The position numbers and the translations under genes were made by a program. 64,000 nt of DNA from Paramarasmius palmivorus (lineage: Eukaryota > Basidiomycota > Agaricomycetes > Agaricales > Marasmiaceae). Below the pieces are notes generated by a model that searched no databases, was not told the DNA's origin, and saw only the letters and a program-made list of their open reading frames with translations. The stretch spans positions 776,951 to 840,950 of the forward strand of contig JAYKXP010000016.1 in the NCBI GenBank assembly GCA_037176845.1, read 5' to 3'. This document shows, piece by piece, positions 24,706-33,919 of the stretch; within the stretch, counting starts at the first letter, position 1, and the number at the start of each line of letters is the position of its first letter.

Positions 24706-25851
24706 TCATGACAAAACCCCAACACCGGGACTCAACGAACTCGGAGGAGTAGTCGGAGAAGGGGACGACGCAACAGAAGAACGCGACGACCCACCATTAT
24801 CGTCCCAATCGCTCAACGCGCCTGTCGCGGAGCTACTACTCGATACGCTACTTCTCCTTCCGCTTGAACCACCCAGTCCATTCGATAACGGTGCCCCATA
24901 CCCAGAGGTTTCTTTTTTCATCTTCCCAATACCACCAGCGCCGTCGTCAGAGTTTTTCGACCCCTTGCGCCCCTTGTTCCCGGCACGCAGTTCGTCGAAA
25001 CGAAGAGGCCGTGGACGCAAGTGGGTGCGTTCGTATAAACCGCATTTGTTGCAGACGATTTTACCGGGGTTGAGAGTTGAACGACGCCATGAGGGTGGTT
25101 CGGTGGTGTGGCAGTTGAAGCAGCGACGGCGGAGGAATTGGGTTTCTTTGGATGCTGCGTCGTCTGTGTGTTGCACTGGTAGTGACGGATGCGTATGAGG
25201 CAGGGAATGGGGATGGGGGAGTGGAGAGAGATGCGGGGAAAGGGAGTGGTGGTGGAGATGGGGATGGTATTGGGTATGAGAAGGAAGGGAAGGGAGGTGG
25301 TGAGATGGGGACATGTGAGGAGAGTGGTGGATGGGATGGATTGGGTGGTGGTGGACTTGGGGATAGGTGTATTGAGCGGAAGGTTGCGCTGAAGGTTGTT
25401 GTTGTTGCGCTTGTTGTTGGTAGTAATACGAGTCGTCTGAAGGGGGGAGTACAAAGCCGTTGTGGCTGTCCTCCATTTTTACTTGAGTGTTTTCGGGTTC
25501 TTGGGTGAGCGGGGTGTCAGTGTATTGTGGTTGGTGGTGGTAGTCGCCGCGAACATAGGGAAAGGTGGCGCGTCTGACCATGTGATATGATTCTGGTGCT
25601 GGACGCTGCCACTCTTCTTCCTGCTGAGGAGCCGGCTCATCGTATAATTCCGAGAGCAAGGAAGGTTGGCGGTAGTAGTGCTCTGCAGACTCTGGAGGAA
25701 TACCATTGTCGTCATGCTCTGCAAAGAGCGGCGGGACTTGGTGCAGCTGGGGTTTGTATTGGATAGGCTGCATTGGAGGAGAAGAAGAGTTGTAAGGAGA
25801 AGGAGTACGAGGAGCAGCAGACTCGTAGTTGTTGTCGTAGTATGAAGCCAT
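24706..25851 (-). CDS. GATA-type zinc-finger transcription factor, copy A
   Basis: The ATG at 25851 is the first in frame and gives 381 aa. Residues 1-230 are Pro/Gln/His/Ser-rich and probably disordered, including a strongly His-rich part before the finger. One GATA finger lies at residues 244-270: CFNC, then a 19-residue loop (HTTEPPSWRRSTLNPGKIV), then CNKC, followed by GLYERTH and a basic tail (RPRPLRFDELR). GATA fingers bind (A/T)GATA(A/G) sites. This one has a longer loop than the 17-residue AreA type, SWRR instead of LWRR, and CNKCG instead of CNACG. The C-terminus is Ser/Gly-rich. A possible further exon (24,511 down to 24,210, Ser/Pro/Thr-rich, ending YTYPQVGRGGSEEC) could follow via a 214-nt intron starting at 24,725 (donor GTGTTG); this is tentative. 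Copy B is at 37,503-38,315. Confidence 0.85.
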   Translation of the reverse strand: MASYYDNNYESAAPRTPSPYNSSSPPMQPIQYKPQLHQVPPLFAEHDDNGIPPESAEHYYRQPSLLSELYDEPAPQQEEEWQRPAPESYHMVRRATFPYVRGDYHHQPQYTDTPLTQEPENTQVKMEDSHNGFVLPPSDDSYYYQQQAQQQQPSAQPSAQYTYPQVHHHPIHPIHHSPHMSPSHHLPSLPSHTQYHPHLHHHSLSPHLSPLPHPHSLPHTHPSLPVQHTDDAASKETQFLRRRCFNCHTTEPPSWRRSTLNPGKIVCNKCGLYERTHLRPRPLRFDELRAGNKGRKGSKNSDDGAGGIGKMKKETSGYGAPLSNGLGGSSGRRSSVSSSSSATGALSDWDDNGGSSRSSVASSPSPTTPPSSLSPGVGVLS

Positions 25852-25907
25852 TATTTTAGCGGGCTGGGCTGAATTCTTCTTTTCAAGTCGAGAACGGTAT
25901 CCTGTTT

Positions 25908-25913
25908 TTATCA
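25908..25913 (-). promoter_or_regulatory. HGATAR-type site upstream of GATA gene A
   Basis: On the minus strand the sequence reads TGATAA, about 60 bp upstream of the ATG at 25851. It fits the general fungal GATA-factor site and could serve autoregulation. A 6-bp site is expected often by chance, so support is weak. Confidence 0.25.
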
Positions 25914-28530
25914 ATTCACTCAATTTCCTATAATGGTACCCATTCCCTTACCCGACCCTGATCACCTACACGGGCGCAGGTTTTTGATGTCGTTTCGATG
26001 CCGTTTGGGCAAATATCAAAACGAGGTCAAAAAGCTATCATCCGGACGTCATTTAGCTCTATATCAAAACAATACGTTGCAATTTACATCAATATAACAT
26101 CCAAAAACCTACGCCGGGTCCAGGACATCTCGGCTCCTTTTGGCAACAGTCCGGCTTCCTTCCTTTTCATTCTTTCCTTCCTTTCCTTTTCTGATGGGTA
26201 ATTTGAACAGATAATATTGCTGCTACCGTATTACTAGCTACTCTACTACATTCAATACCACATAAGATACTGTACATACACAAACACAAGTGCCAATAGC
26301 GTATGTATTCCCCTGAGCACCAAGCAGGCACCTTGATAGCATTACGAGTATCTTGATTAGACTTCGGCTTGAAGGTTGAAGCTTGCTCTTGAGGTTGCGA
26401 GCGTACTTGAGGTTCGTTGAGCTTAAGAATCCAGATGTTCCAGTACCAGAGATTTGCAAGTCTTGAGGAGTCAGTCCAAGTGTCAGAGCTGGAGAAGGAA
26501 CAGTCTTGAGCTTGAGGCCTCTTGCGTAGCTGCGAGAGAAGAGAGAAGAGGGATGTCAAGAGGGCAAAAAATTGCGAGACAGCGAAGTTCAACCTGACAT
26601 AAGCAGTTCGCACACTCTTCTGACTCATTTCTCGTAGTGCCGCATGATGCCGGTCACGAGCTTTCCCATTTTGCCGTCACTCTTCCGAAAATGGGCGGGA
26701 TTCTTGACCAGACCATTGTTGGAACGATGAAAATAAGGATTGATCGTCAAATTGACAAGAGAGACAAAATATCAAAACGAGGAACGGCCAGATTCATCAA
26801 CTTGATCGCTATTTCGGGATGGTCAATTGACGAAAAATTTTCCCATCATCATTCTGACTTTTGAACCTCTGGCCGTGTATCCTTTTTTTTTTCAAACCGA
26901 GCCCTTGTGCGCCTTGTGCTCAAGCACGGACCCCAATCACCCCGAGTTGAACCAAACCACCAAACTCAGATCCAAGATCTAATCCGTTACTTTGGTTCCG
27001 TCGGAATTATCCACACAGCACTGCCTGCGGTTTTTTCCGTCAACGGTCCTTTTACAGTTCTTTACAGATAACGTACGTACATGGCCTTGAGATCCCTTTG
27101 AGCCAAAGGGTTCCTCTGCCCTCTCTCCCCGCTGTCTTCGATTCACCGCCCATAGGTGTTGCCTGCTTAGCCTTGTAGTTTGTAGCCTGTAGTACTCTAA
27201 TAGCACTTTTCCAATTACCTCCACACCCCACCGGCAGGCATTTCCAGCGCTTATCCCCTTCCCTCTCTCTCTCCCACGTATGTTCTTTCTGGAACGCCTT
27301 CCATCCTTCCTCAACCTCATAAGGCAAGATGAAAACATAACATGTAACATCGCACAAGAATGTAAAATGCGAGCGGAGAGTTGATTGATTAGCGGTCCTG
27401 GTGGGAGCCCGCATAAGAAAAAAAAATACATACATACCATACTCCCTTGACTCTGACCTTGGCCGTCATCGTCAAACGTGTCTTTTTTTCTATTACGGCA
27501 ACCCTAAAACACCTACAAGGCGTACTCGGATATCGAAGCACGGTACGACGGCGTTGCTTTGACCCTCATAGCGTAACCCACTTTCTCCCCTGAAGGCCTG
27601 GAGGCGGGATTCCACGCTTTGGGGGTCTGACGCGAATGTGGCCGCAATTGCAACCTCTTTTTTCGTTGTACTATTGTCACCCTGCACAATGCACCACTGT
27701 ACTCTCCAGACCCACATGCACCGTTCCTGCCAATCCCAAGTCCCGTTCCGAATTCTTCTTGAGCTCAATGTTCACTTGGGCTGAATGATCCGTTGTCTCT
27801 ATAATGAAAATCCACAGCACGTACAGATAAGGGTGTCTTGGGGCTTGGAGGAAGAAACATGTGCAACCTTCAGACTCAGAGTTGAGATTAACGTCCTCTG
27901 CGCAGATGGAGTGGCGCCCTCATCCTCTCACCTCAGGCCTCATGTACAGTACCTGTCAAAGCGTCCTCCCTTCTGTGCAGGACAACCCGCGACAGGTCGA
28001 ACGCAAAAACCCGATTTAATTATGCGTTGCTAGGCAGATACCGATATCAGATATGTACTCGCACTACATACATACTTATTCGGATTGCATTCACAATGTT
28101 ATAATTACCGGAGAGCGTCGGTCGATACAGGGTCGTAGGTAGAATTGGGAGGTGTTATTCGGTATGCGTTGACATATTCGAAAGAAAACGCCACCGGCAG
28201 AGGCCTATGAACCAGGGATACGGACCTCGTACTCGTGGATTCTGGAAAAGAAAAGAAAAACGCGGCAAGGTGAAGAAGAAAAGGGAGAACACGCGGAATA
28301 ACGCGATTCGATTACTAGACTACACTGTCCGACGCGGAAAGCTTGGTATGTATCGTACACGGAAGAGAAGAGTTTGCAAAACGCCTGACGCGGAACCAGG
28401 TTATTCGCTTCATGGACGGAAGAGAAACCAAGAAAACAATCTATAATTCAACAAAACGCATACATACATAGATACGAAGAGGCGGCAGGCGGGATGAGGA
28501 CGCGGATTAGGTAGTTGTTCGCTTCGATAC
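25914..28530. other. Intergenic DNA upstream of GATA gene A
   Basis: No coherent gene was found. The 15-bp word AATATCAAAACGAGG occurs at 26,012-26,026 and again at 26,768-26,782. The 5' part serves as the promoter of GATA gene A. Poly-T/poly-A runs (26,882-26,891 and 27,418-27,427) and TACATACATAC words (27,429, 28,063, 28,458) are present. Confidence 0.45.
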
Positions 28531-29340
28531 ATGAACATCGAAGGAAGAGAAAGCACTCTTTTAAATTTAAGGGAATTTGAAAAACGCGTACTGTACGCCA
28601 CCCGGAATCGGAATCGTGGCGTCTCGTATCCTCGATTCAGGACTGGGTGTTTTAATTACCGTGTGACGCAATTCCTTGAGCGAACAAAGGGGCAGGGAGA
28701 GTGCTATATTGAGACGACGTAGGTGTAGGTGTTGGTGATGAAGAAAGACAGGGAGAATGTAGTTGTGGAGTAGATGGTTGGTATGAGGTATGACAAGAGA
28801 CAGGACAGAAGAGTGTGGTGTGGCGAATCTTCATACTGGAAAACACGGGATGATTCAGAGGAGTTGAAGCCGACGCGAAATGTCGTCTTGGTATCGTGCA
28901 TGGAAGAGAAAAGGCAAAAGGGAAATTTGAAAAACACGCCACTTGAACGTTTGAACACTCGAGCGAACAAAGTCCAAATTGGGACGACGTAGGCGTTGGT
29001 GTTGGATCTTGAAGCTTGAAGACAGGCAGAATGTGGAGTAGTTGGAAGGTAGGTATGACAATGACAAGGGACAGGCAAGGGACAAGCGAGGTAGACGTAT
29101 GGTGTGGCGAATCTTCACGTCTTCAGCGATCTAGGGTAGAGGCAGGTAGCTTGGGCTTGGGACCTGAAAGCTTTCACCTGATTTCCATTCCGAGGATGTG
29201 AAGAGACAGTGATAGGTTGGAGTGTTTGAAGTTGAAAGGCGAGTATGATGTGGCGAATCTGATTCTTCAGGGATCTGAGGTAGTGGTATCGATGACTGGC
29301 AGCTAGCTTGGGCCTATCTGATTTCGATTCCGAGGATCGA
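28530..29340 (+). repeat. Imperfect tandem repeat, units of roughly 150-360 bp
   Basis: Several landmarks repeat in the same order: GGAAGAGAAA...GGGAATTTGAAAAACGCG at about 28,540 and GGGAAATTTGAAAAACACG at 28,919; GAGCGAACAAAG near 28,679 and 28,972; GACGACGTAGG..GTTGGTG near 28,714 and 28,982; and GGTGTGGCGAATCTTC near 28,815 and 29,099, with a diverged copy near 29,250. Unit length varies because of indels. The + strand is purine-rich and no reading frame is conserved between units. Confidence 0.6.
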
Positions 29341-29799
29341 TTGGCGAGGAGCGAGGAACACGCAAGGTACAGGTTGCTGCTCGATGTCAAAGAAGGACTT
29401 GGTGACAGTGTCGACGGAGGTGCGGCGTCGAGGAAGCTGGTACTTGAAAACACGGCAACCTATAGCTAATGTCGAGCAAGTCAACCAAGGAAGCAAGGAA
29501 AAAGAACAGAAGACTTCACCTCTTCCCTCGAGACTCGAGCACACCTTCCCTTCAATTACAACTCTAAACAACAACTCTTCATTGTACAAAATTGAAAGTT
29601 GACGCAACCAACACCCTCAGTTTCAGCTTCAGGTACCGATTATGCTGGGTGAGAAGAGATAAAGAAGTCGTTTCATGTCCATGCGGCGTTTCTTCCCATC
29701 TTCCCATCTTAGCTTCTAATCTTGGTATATGAGTCTTGCTCGGGGAATGAGCTTGCGGTCAACCCATCGGTGGTTCGTTACACCTGAGCTGGGAATGTA

Positions 29800-29960
29800 G
29801 AATGTATGTAAAGAAAAAAAACGAAAATGGAAGAAGGGAAGGGAATGGGCATCGGTGTCGGTGTCTCGTATCGGTGCATATGTAGAACGTAAAGAGAAAA
29901 AACGAAGAAGGAAGAAGGCAATCGGTCGGTGTCTAGTATCGGTATCGGCGTCGGTGCAAG
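29800..29960 (+). repeat. Two-unit tandem repeat, about 75 bp
   Basis: A purine stretch (AAAGARAAAAAACGAARA, GGAAGAAGG) followed by ATCGGTGTCGGTGTCTCGTATCGG occurs twice in succession, with an extra GTCGGTG-type variant at the end. On the minus strand both units fall in the same frame of a long open stretch. Confidence 0.5.
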
Positions 29961-30599
29961 AAAACTTGTAATTCACAAGGAAAATAATAATATGGACTTG
30001 GAAGGAAGCACAACAAGCCCGAGCCCGACCGGGGAATAAACTGGTTAGCGGTGAGGCGAAGAAGGAAGAAGGAAGACGGACAAGAAGGACAAGTGGGCGC
30101 TGGCGCTGACGCTGCGGATGGAGTGTGGAGGAAGCAAAAAGCAGAAAGTAGAAAGTCCAAGTGATTCGGAGAAAGAGGAGAAAGGGAAGGCTTAGGAATG
30201 GAATGACGTCGGCGGCGCGCAGAATCAAGAAACTCTTTTTTTCATCGACTCTCATTACCTCTACACCCATAACGTACACCTCGAACTCGACAACTGCAAT
30301 GGACACACCAAAACTCGGAGATAGAGTGACTCTGAATTCGAATTCGAAGCCCCCGCAGTGGATCGACCAATGATGAATTGCATCCGACTCGGACTCAGCT
30401 GCGTTTCGATTTGGGAGGACTGTGCTCAGTTCAAGGATCTGTGGGTCCGTAGTTGGTTGCGATAAGGCAAGGCTTGAGCAGAAGCTGCGGAGATGGATCA
30501 TTGGATGAACAAGTCGAAGGGGGAAGGCGTCCGACATCGGCGGTGAAACACTATCGAGGGAGGCTGAGCGCTTCAAATCCTTCTTAGACTTTTGCGTTT

Positions 30600-31310
30600 G
30601 CGACTCTCATTACCTTTCTGCATCTGCACCCGTCCAAAGTTCAAACGTTCACGTATACACGTACACACAGCTGGAAGCCGCAAAATTGCACCCGCGGTTC
30701 GGGATTCGGAATCTACTCAGGCTGGACCAGGAATTCCCGTTCATGGTCGGGATGGCCTCATTAGGGGAGAATTGCACCCGGTGAGATACGTTGGCTTCTG
30801 GCTTTTGGCTAGATTGACACCATGAAACTCAGCAGGTGCAGAGACTCTCATAGGTCACTGCGTGTTCTTGCACCGAGTTGATAGTGCAACATATTGTGCA
30901 TGGTCAAGACGCGAGAAGCTTTGCAGCGGGATTGGTACCAGCAATTATTGAATTGACACTACGCAGCCTCACTCGGCCTCAGGGATTGGAAGCCGCAGAA
31001 TTGACCAATCGCGACTCGAATAACAGGTTACAAAATCCGAACGGGATATTCGAGTCTTTTAGCGGTTGATAATGCCACATCGATGAGTTCGAAAGCTGCG
31101 ATTCGGGCGCGAGAAGCCTTTGGGAAAGCCGCAGCGGGAGTGGTTCCCGTCCACGGTGTCATTGATACTAATAGTGATAGTGAGCCCGACCCAACCATTG
31201 TGACTTGTTGGTATGGGAGATTAAACCAGATTTATGTGCCAGCACTTCAACTTGAAGCTGCCGCTCCTCTAGCGGTGCACATTTCTCCGAGAATTCATCG
31301 ACGTCGGGAC
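30600..31310 (+). repeat. Diverged duplicated block
   Basis: GGAAGCCGCAAAATTG (30,672) matches GGAAGCCGCAGAATTG (30,987). AGAAGC..TTGCAGCGGGATTGGTACC (30,913) matches a stretch near 31,110-31,148 (AGAAGCC...GCAGCGGGAGTGGTTCCC). The order differs, so this is a rearranged, old duplication. No gene is visible in it. Confidence 0.4.
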
Positions 31311-33097
31311 CTGGGCAATAATTGAAGAAGCAAGAAGCCAGAACTCCGTGGTTGGTATGGAATCCAACCGGCAGTGAGCTCATCGTTAGGGCCGATACGT
31401 AGGCTTTTCTCTGACTCTTAGGGCTCAGTTACGGTTTATCCAAACATTCCTTTGTTTTCCAGGACAGAAAATGGAATAACGTTGCTGCCTTTAAAGCATT
31501 TATTAGGTTCGACGAGGTCGTTGTCGGGCATACCGGCAGGGGTCATTGTCAAGGTGATGTCAAGCCAAACGTCGTTCGTTTATCGTTTATTGTGTTCAAG
31601 CGCCTTTCCAGAATTTCTATGTATGTTCTAGTTCGTGCGGGGAGAGAAAGGGACCGGCTAAATTCGAAGCGTAAATCCTCAAGTGCGAGTGTATAGTGGT
31701 AGGTACTTCGACTGCTTCTTGCACTCTCACTCCAACAAAGCTGGGACTCGAAGTGTTCCTGATATGGCAAGTCGTAGTCGCAGTCTCTAGCCTTCGCGAC
31801 GGTAGTTGTTCGCAGCAATCTCCGTCGAAAACTCCCATCTTCCCGCCCTCAAAGATGCTCAGGTTCGCTCGACACAGCATCCCCCACCTCCCCGTCGCTG
31901 ATCATGATCATACACATACGTCGTTAGTTCCTCAAATCTCCGTTCCTCGTTCTAAATCTTTCATCAACCCTAAAACTCGGCATCTGGTGACGATGATGGA
32001 TGGCTGGTGTCGAACTTGAAGGGGCGCTCATGCGGATTTGGCGCGTATCATGCATCATATATGCCCATAGCGCCACTATACGAGGCTTTGACCTTTCAGG
32101 GTGTGTATCATACATACTATCTGCGCTGTATGCATTTGAAAAAAAAAACCCTATAGTTCAAACCTTCAGGTTTGACGGCGCATCATTTTAATTCATTCGC
32201 GTTATCTATCTAGTCACCAGTGACGGAGAGGCGCAGTGTTCATTCATTTCCGTGCTCAACGCAAAAGAGTCACCTGTCCTTTCCCGCCTGGGGATTTGGA
32301 CTCGTTATTTCCAAGACCAATGCCTGGACAATGGAAGATTCGGTCAACGCCGTGCATCGTGTCAGTGTCACAGTCAAACCCGAAACGACCCTTGTGCTGT
32401 TAGTACTTTTTACGCTGATCTTGTATAATCTCCGTGGTCGTCTTGATCAATCTTTCCTGGATCCTGCTCTCTTGGATATACGGCGTTCAGTCTAGAGGCC
32501 AAGTTGATGTTTTTAATTATGCGTGTCGTGCGTTGTCTCGCCTCGATAGTGCTGGCTGTAACGGAGATTATACGCGTGTGGGCTATCTCGTTTTAGTCGG
32601 TGGAGGGATGAGTCACCGGTGTGCGTGAGTGAGTGTCGATAGCTTTATTGGGAGTGCTCGCTACCGTCTACGTCTAGGAGACCACTCTGGTTAAGCGTTA
32701 CTTCATCCTTACTTATCCAGGAGTCAGGACCCATTGCAAATACGTTTATCGTTCAGGAACGGTAATAAGTCGACCTTAATAGCTGAAGACTGCAGAAGAC
32801 TCGTTTTGGGAACCACCCGCGTACCCCCGCCCGTTTTCCAAGTTCACTCAATGGAGGTGGTCCGAGCTTCAAATGTTGGACACCGAGTTGTCTCGTTGTA
32901 TACATACAGTAGTGTTTCGCGGGAAGAGGTGGGGCGGACGTAGTTGGAAAATCGAGGACCTGCAGGGTCGTTTGGGGGACTCTCCAAGGTGCATCGTCAT
33001 CGTATGTCGTGCTATCGTTGGACAATGGATTGTTTGACATCCCGAGGGTAGTCTCCACAGTGACTTGAGATGTCCAGACGTGGGGTAGTTGCTGTAT
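31311..33097. other. Intergenic DNA without recognised genes
   Basis: Only short scattered frames occur. The one notable element is the 18-bp word at 32,897-32,914, which reappears at 37,227. Confidence 0.4.
32897..32914 (+). repeat. 18-bp dispersed word TGTATACATACAGTAGTG, copy 1
   Basis: It is identical at 37,227-37,244, and the bases just before it (TCTCGT and TCCCGC) are also similar. It contains the palindrome GTATAC. Confidence 0.55.
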
Positions 33098-33919
33098 TCA
33101 ATGGACATACATAGATTCCAAATATCCAGATGCGCCAGATGCATATAGGTGTACATTTAGGGGATTCCTTTCTACTTTCCAGCTAATATTGCAGAACCAC
33201 GAGCCAAGTGGAGTTGAAGGTTTGAAGGTTGTAAGGCTAGCCGCTAAAGCAACATGAGTCGACAAACGCCATCGTGACACTGACTCACGCGTACCGGACC
33301 GGCGCTTTTGAAAATTGCAATTTTCGACCTTTCCTTTTCGGGACGTTTTTTCCCGGCGGCTCTCTTGGTTCGCGATCGGTCGGGTGGGTGCGCGTGTCGG
33401 TTCGTCCTGATTTCTGAAACGTTGTTGCTTTGTTTCGTGACGCATGCGACTCTGGGGACCTGGAACTGGAAGAACGTTTTGCGATAAGTAGCTGGTCAAC
33501 TTGGACCCGTGAATTTGAAGGAAAGGGAGAAGCCAAGCGGGAGGATGGGGTGGCGTAAACGGTATTCGCGTTCGGGTGCTCAAATGGGCGCAATTCTTGG
33601 GTTCGAACCGATTCGGATTGGTGTTGCTGGGCAACTCCGAGCTTTCCAGAGAAACTCCGAATGAACAAAGGGCTAAGCTGTTTTGGACCTTTTGTGCTCT
33701 GTGCTGGAGTGCTGTAAAAGGTGTAATAATACCAAGAATACAGGTGAAGGGACAATGGGAACGTTTTCGATAGGCGGCGAAGAGAAGAATGGGAAGAATT
33801 CTGGGGAGAAGCAGAAGAGTGCGTCTACAAGCGCCTACATTTAGTTGTACCCACGATGTTTGATACCCACGACCACGACGATGTCCATGCCCCTTCTTTC
33901 CGTCTTTCTCGACCGTCAT
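33098..33919 (-). CDS. Orphan open reading frame, 273 codons, unknown
   Basis: An ATG at 33919 starts 273 uninterrupted codons. The start is basic (GKKGHGHRRGRG), then a hydrophobic stretch (LLLLPRILPILLFAAY), then a long Pro/Arg/Ser/Thr-rich remainder. No domain is recognised. The length is more than I would expect by chance for DNA of this composition, but two other long frames overlap it and codon use looks irregular. It may be an orphan protein or a non-coding RNA with a fortuitous frame. Confidence 0.2.
   Translation of the reverse strand: MTVEKDGKKGHGHRRGRGYQTSWVQLNVGACRRTLLLLPRILPILLFAAYRKRSHCPFTCILGIITPFTALQHRAQKVQNSLALCSFGVSLESSELPSNTNPNRFEPKNCAHLSTRTRIPFTPPHPPAWLLPFLQIHGSKLTSYLSQNVLPVPGPQSRMRHETKQQRFRNQDEPTRAPTRPIANQESRREKTSRKGKVENCNFQKRRSGTRESVSRWRLSTHVALAASLTTFKPSTPLGSWFCNISWKVERNPLNVHLYASGASGYLESMYVH

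Noticed and set aside
25852..25923. N-terminal extensions of the two GATA frames (also 37,407-37,502)
   Set aside because: Both begin with TTG. The first ATGs (25,851 and 37,503) give proteins with similar starts (MASYY and MAQYT).
29716..30537. 273-codon minus-strand frame containing the 75-bp tandem repeat
   Set aside because: The + strand there is purine-rich, which depletes stops on the minus strand. The product is low-complexity and Leu/Phe/Ser/Arg-rich with repeat-derived segments and no domain.
33595..33612. GGTTCGAACC, a tRNA B-box-like word
   Set aside because: No matching A box, acceptor stem or cloverleaf can be built around it.
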